From contig CAKZHN010000537.1 in NCBI GenBank assembly GCA_936924235.1, forward strand, positions 1 to 20,178: DNA of 20,178 nt. Reading direction: 5' to 3'. The position numbers and the translations under genes are program-made. Origin of the DNA: an uncultured Rhodoplanes sp. (GTDB lineage Bacteria; Pseudomonadota; Alphaproteobacteria; Rhizobiales; Xanthobacteraceae). Positions within the stretch are counted from its first letter, which is position 1. Each line of letters begins with the position of its first letter. A model generated the notes under the pieces. The model was not told the DNA's origin. It was given only the letters and a program-made list of their open reading frames with translations, and ran no database searches. Positions 8,208 through 14,126 of the stretch are shown piece by piece.

Positions 8208-8224
8208 GTGGGCAGAACGCCCAC
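8208..8224. promoter_or_regulatory. Short inverted repeat in the divergent intergenic region
   Basis: GTGGGC (8208-8213) and GCCCAC (8219-8224) form a perfect 6-bp inverted repeat with a 5-nt centre, 20 bp upstream of the LLM oxidoreductase start and between it and the divergent TctC-type gene. It could be an operator shared by both directions. At this length in GC-rich DNA it could also be chance. Confidence 0.3.
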
Positions 8225-8307
8225 AGATAGTGGAACTTGATGCGATACGCGAGCCGCTGGCGCGACGACACATGCGCGGGCTAACCTCGCGGCTGGAGAA
8301 ATGCGTC

Positions 8308-9294
8308 ATGCGAAGCGTCAGAAGAACGCCGTTGCTCTTGATCCTGGCCGTGCTGGCGTTCGCCGCGGCTCCCGCGCAGGCCGATCCCGCCGCCGACTAC
8401 CCGAACGGGCCCGTGAAGATCCTGGTGCCCTTCGCGGCCGGCGGCCCCACCGACGTGGTGGCGCGCATCCTCGGCGAGCTTCTCTCGACGCGCTGGGGCG
8501 GCAAGACCGTGGTGATCGAGAACCGCCCCGGGGCCGGCACCATCGTCGCCACCGCCGCAGTCGCGAAATCCGCGCCTGACGGCCTGACGCTGCTGATGGC
8601 GACCAACACGCTGCTGATCAACCCGGCGATCAGCCATTCGCTGCCCTACGACACCGCCAAGGAGCTCGCGCCTGTCAGCATGATCGCGGTCCAGCCGGTG
8701 GCGCTGGTCGCCAACAAGTACTTCGAGGTCAAGACCGTCGCCGACGTGGCCGCAGTCGCGAAGAAGCAGCCGATCAACTACACCTCGCCCGGGCCGCGCG
8801 GCGTGGGCGATCTCGCCGGCCAGATGCTGCGCCAGCGCGCCGGCATCCCGATCCAGAACTTCACCCACATCAACTACAATGGCAGCGCGCCGGCGCTGAC
8901 CGACGTCATTGCCGGCCGCGTGCCCCTGATGTTCGACATCTGGCATTCGGCGCGGCGCTACGTCGAGACCGGCGAATTGAAGCTCGTCGCCAGCGCCAGC
9001 GCCGACCGGCTGCCCGGAGCCGAGAACGTGCCGACCATCGCGGAGACCTATCCGGGCGTCGACGTAATCGCCTTCAACGCCATCATGGCGCAGGGTGGCA
9101 CGCCCGAGCCGATCGTCGATAAGCTCTCGGCCGACATCCGCGCCATCGTCGCGTCGGATATCTTCCTGGATCGCGTGAAGAACCTCGGCATCAATGCCTA
9201 TGGCAACGCGCCGTCCGAGCTGCGCGCCTGGATGACGAAGGAAATGGCGCGCTGGAAGGAGGTCGCCCAGGCCTCCAACATCAAGGGCGATTGA
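8308..9294 (+). CDS. TctC/Bug-family periplasmic solute-binding protein (second copy)
   Basis: A 328-residue secreted binding protein. The signal peptide spans RRTPLLLILAVLAFAAAPAQA with a clean AQA cleavage site. The mature protein opens with the Bug signature VKILVPFAAGGPTDVVAR, followed by ENRPGAGTIVA and APDGLTLLMATN. The start at 8308 is supported by GGAGAA 7 nt upstream; the reading frame stays open further upstream but lacks a signal peptide there. It belongs to the same family as the minus-strand gene ending at 3195 but is clearly diverged from it. Four base pairs separate it from the amidohydrolase gene, so the two are almost certainly cotranscribed, suggesting the binding protein captures the hydrolase substrate or a relative. 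No permease genes are nearby. Confidence 0.94.
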   Translation: MRSVRRTPLLLILAVLAFAAAPAQADPAADYPNGPVKILVPFAAGGPTDVVARILGELLSTRWGGKTVVIENRPGAGTIVATAAVAKSAPDGLTLLMATNTLLINPAISHSLPYDTAKELAPVSMIAVQPVALVANKYFEVKTVADVAAVAKKQPINYTSPGPRGVGDLAGQMLRQRAGIPIQNFTHINYNGSAPALTDVIAGRVPLMFDIWHSARRYVETGELKLVASASADRLPGAENVPTIAETYPGVDVIAFNAIMAQGGTPEPIVDKLSADIRAIVASDIFLDRVKNLGINAYGNAPSELRAWMTKEMARWKEVAQASNIKGD

Positions 9295-9298
9295 ACGC

Positions 9299-10354
9299 AT
9301 GTCCGACTTGGGTGCCATCGATTGCGACGTCCATCCGAGCGTGACGGACGTCAACGTGCTGCTGCCATATCTCGACACGTTCTGGCGGGACTCGGTCGTC
9401 GACCGCGGCCTGAGCTCGCTCGACAGCAACAGCTATCCGCTGAAATCGCCGCTCACCGCGCGGCCGGAATGGCGCGGCAAGAACGGTCTTGCCGCGACCG
9501 ATGCCAAGCAGGTGGCCGACCAGGTGTTCGGCCGCTGGCAGTCGGGCACCGCGATCCTCAACTGCCTCTACGGCGTGCAGCTCCTGTTCAGCGAGGACAT
9601 GGCGGCGGCGTTCTGCCGGGCGATCAACGATTGGATCGCGAAAGAATGGCTCGATCGCGATCCGCGGCTTCGCGCCTCCATCGTGGTGCCGATGCAGAGC
9701 CCCGAATACGCGGTCGACGAGATCGAGCGGCTCGCCAACGACAAGCGCTTCGTCCAGGTGCTGGTGCTGGTGCTGCAGGAGGTGCCGCTCGGCCGCCGCC
9801 AGTTCTGGCCAATCTACGCGGCCTGCGAGCGCCACGGCCTGCCGCTCGGCATCCACGCCGGCTCGGCCTACCGCAACCCGGTCACGTCGCTCGGCTGGCC
9901 GACCTGGTACATCGAGGACTACGCCGCGCAGTCGCAGGGCTTCCAGTCGCAGATGGCGAGCCTGATCACCGAGGGCGTGTTCGCCAAGCACCCGGGCCTG
10001 AAGGTCGTGCTGATGGAGTCCGGCGTCACCTGGCTGCCGGGCTTCCTCTGGCGCTTCGGCAAGTTCTGGCGCGGGCTTCGCACCGAGGTGCCCTGGGTCG
10101 ACCGCGCGCCGTGGGAGATCGTGCGCGACCATTTCCGGCTGACCATGCAGCCGTTCGACGCGCCCGACGGTCGCGAGGCGGTCGAGCGCGCCATCGAGCA
10201 CCTGCGCTCCGACGACATCCTGCTCTATGCCTCGGACTATCCGCACTGGCAGTTCGAGGGCGACGCCGTGGTGCCGGACGGTTTTTCGCCGGCGCTGCGG
10301 AAGAAGATGTCGGTCGACAATCCGCTCGCGACCTATCCGCGGCTCAAGATGTAA
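9299..10354 (+). CDS. Amidohydrolase-2 family metal-dependent hydrolase (first copy)
   Basis: A 351-residue TIM-barrel enzyme of the Amidohydro_2 (ACMSD-related) family. Metal-ligand positions are visible: D8-C-D10-V-H12 after strand 1, H186 in PLGIHAG, and D313 in YASDYPHW. The canonical HxH is replaced by DxH, as is common in this subfamily, which hydrolyses or decarboxylates cyclic or aromatic acids. The C-terminus ends in DNPLATYPRL, a typical family ending. It directly follows the TctC-type gene (4-bp gap) and is followed by an intergenic palindromic repeat. It shares long similar blocks with the amidohydrolase at 14127-15224 (for example WPIYxA, GIHA, EGVF, SDYPHW), so the two are paralogues. 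The substrate is not determinable. Confidence 0.9.
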   Translation: MSDLGAIDCDVHPSVTDVNVLLPYLDTFWRDSVVDRGLSSLDSNSYPLKSPLTARPEWRGKNGLAATDAKQVADQVFGRWQSGTAILNCLYGVQLLFSEDMAAAFCRAINDWIAKEWLDRDPRLRASIVVPMQSPEYAVDEIERLANDKRFVQVLVLVLQEVPLGRRQFWPIYAACERHGLPLGIHAGSAYRNPVTSLGWPTWYIEDYAAQSQGFQSQMASLITEGVFAKHPGLKVVLMESGVTWLPGFLWRFGKFWRGLRTEVPWVDRAPWEIVRDHFRLTMQPFDAPDGREAVERAIEHLRSDDILLYASDYPHWQFEGDAVVPDGFSPALRKKMSVDNPLATYPRLKM

Positions 10355-10369
10355 AGCCGCTGTCTCGCC

Positions 10370-10456
10370 GTCATGCGCGGGCTTGACCCGCGCATCTCGA
10401 TTAGGTGGGCACAGTGCGTCCCTAAGCGAGATGGCCGGGACAAGCCCGGCCATGAC
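10370..10456. repeat. Intergenic palindromic repeat element with two covarying hairpins
   Basis: Two 30-bp units in inverted orientation (10370-10399 and 10427-10456) match at 25 of 30 positions when one is reverse-complemented. Each unit is itself a 9-bp perfect stem: ATGCGCGGG/CCCGCGCAT around a 5-nt loop, and ATGGCCGGG/CCCGGCCAT around a 5-nt loop. Four of the five differences are paired changes that keep base pairing. Translations of such elements give the RVKPxHDG and MAGLVPAI strings often mis-annotated as proteins in Bradyrhizobiaceae. The element lies between the amidohydrolase stop and the convergent anti-sigma stop and may also help end transcription. Confidence 0.85.
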
Positions 10457-10483
10457 AGTAGCTGGTGGTGTTTATTTCACTAC

Positions 10484-11275
10484 TCACAACAGCCCCGGCA
10501 GCTCCCGCAGCTCGCCCGCGTTGAGGTCGGAGATCGCGCGGAACGCCATGCCGCCACGGCACCAGCTTGCGATGCTGTAGCCTTCCGCCGTCTCGATCTT
10601 CACCGGATCGGTGTCGTTGCTCGGCCAGATGAACACGTTGATCTGGTGCAGGCGCTTCTTGTAGACGACGACCGCGACACGCTTGCCGTTGATGTAATCG
10701 AGCCGGCCGCCGACCAGCTGATAGCCCTCGGCGCTGAGGTCCTTGACCACCGGCGTGAACTCGAGCCGGCCCGCGAACCACGGCTTCACATTGTGCTGGT
10801 CGTTGGACACCACCTGCACGGTGCTGTCCTGGATCAGCGAGCGCACATGAGCAGCCAGCACATCGCGATTGATCAGCTGCTGATTGTCGACCGTCTGCAG
10901 ATGCCACCAGGTCCCGGACACCGAGACCATGCAGACCACCAGCATGGCGGCCATCTGGCGAAGGGTAGGGGCCCAGCCGCCGGTCATCGCCGCGAGCTTC
11001 GCCGCCAATGACGCCGGCACCGCCTCCTCGGCCACCATCTCGGCCATCCCGGACTGCTGCTCGACCTCGAGCCTCGCCTGGATGCGCCGCGCGAGCCCCT
11101 GCGGGGCGCGTTCGCGCGCCGTCACAAGCTTGGCGCTCAGATCTTTCATCTCGTCGCGATAGCGCGCGCAGTCCGGACAGTTCTCGGCATGCTCGGCGAC
11201 GCTCTGGCGTTGTCCGCTCGACAGCTCGCCGTCGAGCATCGCGCCGATGCGCTCGCGCGCGTGGTCACAGCGCAT
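10484..11275 (-). CDS. Membrane-spanning zinc-type anti-sigma factor
   Basis: A 263-residue protein that should bind and inhibit the adjacent ECF sigma factor. The N-terminal cytosolic domain carries the ZAS zinc motif H29-x3-C33-x2-C36, with C3 or H5 as a likely fourth ligand, as in ChrR/RsrA-like proteins. A single membrane helix follows at about 106-125 (MAAMLVVCMVSVSGTWW). The roughly 135-residue C-terminal domain (with VVYKKRLHQINVFIWP near its middle) would lie in the periplasm, a layout seen in RsiW-like anti-sigma factors. Its ATG lies inside the end of the sigma gene (11-bp overlap), implying translational coupling and balanced synthesis. Zinc and cysteine content suggests redox sensing; a periplasmic signal is equally possible. 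Confidence 0.9.
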   Translation of the reverse strand: MRCDHARERIGAMLDGELSSGQRQSVAEHAENCPDCARYRDEMKDLSAKLVTARERAPQGLARRIQARLEVEQQSGMAEMVAEEAVPASLAAKLAAMTGGWAPTLRQMAAMLVVCMVSVSGTWWHLQTVDNQQLINRDVLAAHVRSLIQDSTVQVVSNDQHNVKPWFAGRLEFTPVVKDLSAEGYQLVGGRLDYINGKRVAVVVYKKRLHQINVFIWPSNDTDPVKIETAEGYSIASWCRGGMAFRAISDLNAGELRELPGLL

Positions 11276-11825
11276 TCTCGTTCTCCTTCTGCATCAATCC
11301 CGTCAACAGCTCCTTGAGCTGCTCGCGTGCCCGCGACAGCCGCGACATCACCGTGCCGGCCGGCACGCCGATCACGGCGGCGATCTCCTGGTAGGACAGG
11401 CCTTCGAATTCGCGGAGCACGATCACTTCGCGGAACGCCGGCGTCAGCTCGGCCAGCGCGCGGCGCACCAGCGTGCGCTCGCCGTCGCTGATCAGCACGT
11501 CCTCGGCCGAGGGTTCGTCGCTCGCCGGCTCGAACGCCGGACCGGGTTCGCCGTCGCGGCGCCCCAGCGCATCCTCGATCGACACCACGTTGGCGTTGCG
11601 CTTGCGCACCGACAGCCAGCGATAGGCGACGTTGCGCACGATGGTTAACAGCCAGGGCCGGATGTCGCCGCCCTGGAATTGGCCGAAGGCTTTGAAGGCG
11701 CGCAGATAGGCGTCCTGGACCACGTCCTGGGCGTCCGCGCTGTTGCGCGTCAGCCAGTACGCCAGGTTGTAGGCCGCATCGATGTGCGGCAGCGCTTCGG
11801 TGTCGAAATCGCGAGAGTTCGGCAT
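11265..11825 (-). CDS. ECF-family RNA polymerase sigma factor
   Basis: A 186-residue group IV sigma factor. Region 2 (about 12-77) includes AQDVVQDAYLRAFKAF, the core-binding and -10 recognising helix, and WLLTIVRNVAYRWLSVRKR. Region 4 (about 114-172) includes LTPAFREVIVLREFEGLSY and the helix-turn-helix IAAVIGVPAGTVMSRLSRAR, which reads the -35 element. No extra domain is present. It is the first gene of the sigma/anti-sigma operon and overlaps the anti-sigma gene by 11 bp. Upstream lies GGAATAAAC-N12-GAGTC on the same strand, giving a leader of about 50 nt; a matching element faces the other way toward the MBL-fold hydrolase gene. Autoregulation and control of the divergent operon are inferred from these twin promoters. 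Confidence 0.94.
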   Translation of the reverse strand: MPNSRDFDTEALPHIDAAYNLAYWLTRNSADAQDVVQDAYLRAFKAFGQFQGGDIRPWLLTIVRNVAYRWLSVRKRNANVVSIEDALGRRDGEPGPAFEPASDEPSAEDVLISDGERTLVRRALAELTPAFREVIVLREFEGLSYQEIAAVIGVPAGTVMSRLSRAREQLKELLTGLMQKENENAL

Positions 11826-11882
11826 GTGACAATTCTCTGACAGCGGCGCTTTTCAGGGTTTCGCGTCAACTCAACTCAATGT

Positions 11883-11908
11883 GACTCAGGGAAGGGCGCG
11901 TTTATTCC
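11883..11908 (-). promoter_or_regulatory. Candidate ECF-type promoter of the sigma/anti-sigma operon
   Basis: On the minus strand GGAATAAAC (11908 down to 11900) is followed after 12 nt by GAGTC (11887 down to 11883). The layout, a GGAAt-type -35 and a GTC-containing -10, is that of ECF promoters. The same two elements with the same spacing occur in the opposite direction at 11962-11987. Predicted transcription would start near 11876, about 50 nt before the sigma gene's ATG. Confidence 0.75.
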
Positions 11909-11958
11909 AGGCCTTAGCCTGGTACCGCGGCGGGGCCTGTCCCGGCCCGGTACCGGGG
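11907..11958. promoter_or_regulatory. Symmetric sequences between the two divergent promoters
   Basis: The space between the two -35 elements holds an inverted repeat CCAGGC/GCCTGG (11907-11912 and 11917-11922, 4-nt centre) touching the minus-strand -35. It also holds a 12-bp palindrome CCCGGTACCGGG (11946-11957) 4 bp from the plus-strand -35. GGTACCGnGG occurs twice (11921-11930 and 11949-11958). These could be binding sites for a second regulator. The high local GC content makes chance symmetry possible. Confidence 0.35.
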
Positions 11959-11961
11959 GCG

Positions 11962-11987
11962 GGAATAAACCACCCCCATGACGAGTC
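11962..11987 (+). promoter_or_regulatory. Candidate ECF-type promoter of the MBL-TPR-DoxX operon
   Basis: GGAATAAAC (11962-11970), 12 nt, then GAGTC (11983-11987) repeats exactly the element and spacing found in front of the sigma gene on the other strand. Transcription would begin near 11994, giving a leader of about 55 nt before the ATG at 12050. This also rules out the upstream in-frame ATG at 11978 as the start, because it lies within the promoter. Confidence 0.75.
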
Positions 11988-12049
11988 TCCCGGGTGTCGT
12001 TCTCTTCAAGCTGCGCGCAGCAGAAATCTTATCCACACAGGGAGCTCCC

Positions 12050-13021
12050 ATGCTCAACCTCAACCGTCGTCAATTCGTCACATCGACCGCATTCGCCGCG
12101 GCCCTGGGCTTCACCGGCAAGCTCGCCGTGTCGCCGGCTTTCGCCCTGCAGGACGTGCCCGATCCCAAGCCGGGCTTTCATAAGTACAAGGTCGGCTCCA
12201 TCGAGGTGACCGCGCTCTATGACGGCATCTGGCGCAAGCCGCACGATCCGGGCTTCATCCGCAACGCGTCGGTCGACGAGACCAAGGAGGCGCTGGAGAA
12301 GGCCCACCAGATCACCGAGTTCATGCCGATCCCGCTGACCGTCGTGGTGCTCACCATCAACGGCCAGCACATCATGGTGGACTCCGGCTCGGGCGCCGGC
12401 CAGTGGCAGCCGACCGCGGGTCATATCGCGGGTTACATGCAGCAGGCGGGCATCGATCCGAAGTCGATCAAGAAGATCCTGATCTCGCACTTCCACCCGG
12501 ATCACATCTTCGGCCTGCTCGAAAAGGGCACCAACAAGCCGATGTTCCCGGACGCGGAGCTCATCGTCACCTCGACCGAATACAAGTGGTGGACCGAGGA
12601 AGGCCGCGTCGAGAAGCTGCCGGATGCCCGCAAGGATCTCGGCCGGCGCATCCAGGCCTCGTTCCCGAGCTGGAAGAACTTCACGCTGATCGATGGCGAG
12701 AAGGAGGTTGCGTCGGGCGTGCGCCTCGTCAACGCGCCGGGCCACACCCCGGGCCACGCAGCCTTCCATGTCAGCTCAGGCAACAAGCAGCTGATGATCT
12801 CGAACGACGTGGCCTATGTGCCGGCGCTGCTCGCGCCGCATCCGGATTGGCAGGGCACCTACGACCAGGACGGCCCGCTCGCGGTGACGACCCGTCACAA
12901 GCTGCTCGACCGGGTGATAGCCGACAAGATGATGATTTGCGGCGCGCATTTCCCGTTCCCGGGCACCGGCCAGTTCGTCAAGGACGGAGACCACTACGCG
13001 TTCACGACGGTGTCGGCCTAA
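12050..13021 (+). CDS. Tat-exported metallo-beta-lactamase-fold hydrolase
   Basis: A 323-residue protein with a twin-arginine signal (NRRQFVTST, Arg6-Arg7, then AAALGF and a cleavage region near AFA). The mature domain has all MBL-fold metal ligands: H147-x-H149-x-D151-H152 in SHFHPDH, H232 in APGHTPGH, D253 in ISNDV, and H300 in CGAHFPFPG. It should therefore be an active dinuclear zinc or iron hydrolase in the periplasm. The family includes lactonases, thiol-ester hydrolases and oxidoreductases, so the substrate is open. GGGAG lies upstream of the ATG. It is the first gene of an operon with the TPR and DoxX-like genes, under the ECF-type promoter at 11962-11987. Export via Tat suggests that the metal is loaded in the cytosol. 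Confidence 0.93.
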   Translation: MLNLNRRQFVTSTAFAAALGFTGKLAVSPAFALQDVPDPKPGFHKYKVGSIEVTALYDGIWRKPHDPGFIRNASVDETKEALEKAHQITEFMPIPLTVVVLTINGQHIMVDSGSGAGQWQPTAGHIAGYMQQAGIDPKSIKKILISHFHPDHIFGLLEKGTNKPMFPDAELIVTSTEYKWWTEEGRVEKLPDARKDLGRRIQASFPSWKNFTLIDGEKEVASGVRLVNAPGHTPGHAAFHVSSGNKQLMISNDVAYVPALLAPHPDWQGTYDQDGPLAVTTRHKLLDRVIADKMMICGAHFPFPGTGQFVKDGDHYAFTTVSA

Positions 13022-13054
13022 AGCCGCTCAGCCGCCACAACAATCCAACTGCGA

Positions 13055-13082
13055 TCGATCGGGACGGATGCGTCCCGATCGA
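13055..13082. repeat. 12-bp perfect stem-loop within the MBL-TPR-DoxX operon
   Basis: Arms TCGATCGGGACG (13055-13066) and CGTCCCGATCGA (13071-13082) are exact reverse complements around the tetraloop GATG. It lies 34 bp after the MBL stop and 47 bp before the TPR start. No T-run follows, so it is unlikely to be a full terminator. In the transcript it could protect the 5' segment from decay or lower expression of the downstream genes. Confidence 0.7.
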
Positions 13083-13129
13083 GCCGGCCTCTCTCGGCCT
13101 TCTTGATCCACGTCTGAAAGGAAAGACCC

Positions 13130-13588
13130 ATGAGGAATCTTCGTTCGACACTGATTGCCTTTGCCCTGCTCACCGGCGTTGCCGCGACGCCTGCGCTCGC
13201 CGTCGACAACATGAACTCGACGGACGCCCCCGACCTCACCGCGGTGCGCGCCCAGATCAAGGCGAAGGACTGGAAGGGCGCCATCACCGCCCTCAACCAC
13301 ATGATCGACACCGGCATTCAGCACGCCGACGTCTACAACCTCTTGGGCTTCAGCCTGCGCAATTCGGGCGACATGAAGGGCGCCCAGACCTATTATGCCA
13401 AGGCGCTGGACTACAACCCCGAGCACAAGGGCGCGCTGGAGTATCAGGGCGAGATGTTCGTGAAGCTCGGCCAGTTCGACAAGGCGCAGGCCAATCTGAC
13501 CAAGCTCGCGAAGCTCTGCCCGCAGGGCTGCGAGGAACGGGAAGACCTCGAAGAGGCGATCAAGACCAAGGTCGTCAAAGAACACTAA
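13130..13588 (+). CDS. Exported tetratricopeptide-repeat protein
   Basis: A 152-residue periplasmic protein with a clear signal peptide (LIAFALLTGVAATPALA, cleavage after residue 24). Two to three TPR units follow between about residues 36 and 128, including HADVYNLLGFSLRNSGDMKG and AQTYYAKALDYNPEHKGALE. The C-terminus carries a Cys pair in LCPQGCEERED (C130 and C134), which could form a disulfide or bind a metal or heme partner. TPRs mediate protein contacts, so it may be an accessory to the MBL-fold enzyme or the DoxX-like membrane protein flanking it. AAAGGA precedes the ATG. The DoxX-like gene begins 11 nt after its stop, so they share a transcript. Confidence 0.88.
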   Translation: MRNLRSTLIAFALLTGVAATPALAVDNMNSTDAPDLTAVRAQIKAKDWKGAITALNHMIDTGIQHADVYNLLGFSLRNSGDMKGAQTYYAKALDYNPEHKGALEYQGEMFVKLGQFDKAQANLTKLAKLCPQGCEEREDLEEAIKTKVVKEH

Positions 13589-13599
13589 GTCCAAGCATC

Positions 13600-14016
13600 A
13601 TGAACGACCCGCTGAACGACACGCTGGCGCCTGCGGCTGATGCCGCAGGCCGTATCTTGCTCGCTGGGCTTTTTCTCTACGAAGCCTACGTCAAGCTACA
13701 CGCTTACGGTCCTGCCGTGCAGTACGCGGCGGCCTTCGGTGTGCCGTCGGTGCTGCTGCCGGCCGCGATCGCGGTCGAGCTTGGCGGCGGCACGTTGCTG
13801 GTGCTCGGGCTCCTGACGCGGCTCGCCGCTCTTGCGCTGGCGGGCTTCTGCCTGATCACTGCTTTCGTTTTTCACACTAAGTTCAGCGACACCAACCAGG
13901 TGCTGCATTTCGGCAAGGACATTGCGCTGGCCGGCGCCTTCCTGTTTGTCGCAGGCCGCGGCGCCGGGCGTTTTTCGCTCGATGCGCTGATCGCCCGATG
14001 GCGGAACCGGCCTTAA
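13600..14016 (+). CDS. DoxX-family small membrane protein
   Basis: A 138-residue protein with four predicted membrane helices, roughly residues 15-33, 45-68, 70-90 and 106-122, and the DoxX-like layout (AGRILLAGLFLYEAYVKL first, LLPAAIAVELGGGTLLVLGL second). DoxX-like proteins are linked to quinone or thiol redox at the inner membrane and recur in ECF-controlled stress regulons of proteobacteria. The start at 13600 is chosen because it begins the family domain; the same frame is open back to 12403, but that part is antiparallel noise within the MBL and TPR genes. The ribosome binding site is weak, suggesting coupling to the TPR gene 11 nt upstream. Confidence 0.85.
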   Translation: MNDPLNDTLAPAADAAGRILLAGLFLYEAYVKLHAYGPAVQYAAAFGVPSVLLPAAIAVELGGGTLLVLGLLTRLAALALAGFCLITAFVFHTKFSDTNQVLHFGKDIALAGAFLFVAGRGAGRFSLDALIARWRNRP

Positions 14017-14025
14017 GTTGGCCGG

Positions 14026-14054
14026 TTTAGACCTGAAAGCCGGCATGCTATAAT
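14026..14054 (+). promoter_or_regulatory. Candidate sigma-70 promoter for the amidohydrolase-Rieske genes
   Basis: A perfect -10 hexamer TATAAT (14049-14054) lies 17 bp downstream of TTTAGA (14026-14031), a 4 of 6 match to the -35 consensus. TATAAT is rare in such GC-rich DNA. The predicted start near 14061 gives a leader of about 65 nt. This would separate the downstream genes from the ECF-driven operon that ends at 14016. Confidence 0.55.
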
Positions 14055-14126
14055 TGGTCGGCGGCCGGCGAATCCCGGCTGCCCACTCCGCCAATGGGCC
14101 GAACTGGCCCGCAAGGGAGGCCGCGC

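Noticed and set aside
9281..10453. Long minus-strand open frame beginning with MAGLVPAIS
   Set aside because: Its N-terminus is the translated palindromic repeat and the rest is antisense to the amidohydrolase.
11978..12049. Earlier in-frame ATG for the MBL-fold hydrolase
   Set aside because: It lies inside the predicted promoter and would bury the Tat signal; the ATG at 12050 has a GGGAG site and an N-terminal signal.
13055..13082. Stem-loop as a rho-independent terminator
   Set aside because: No T-run follows the stem, and the downstream TPR gene has no evident promoter of its own.
12403..13599. Extended upstream part of the DoxX reading frame
   Set aside because: It overlaps the MBL and TPR genes in another frame with no domain; the DoxX domain starts at 13600.
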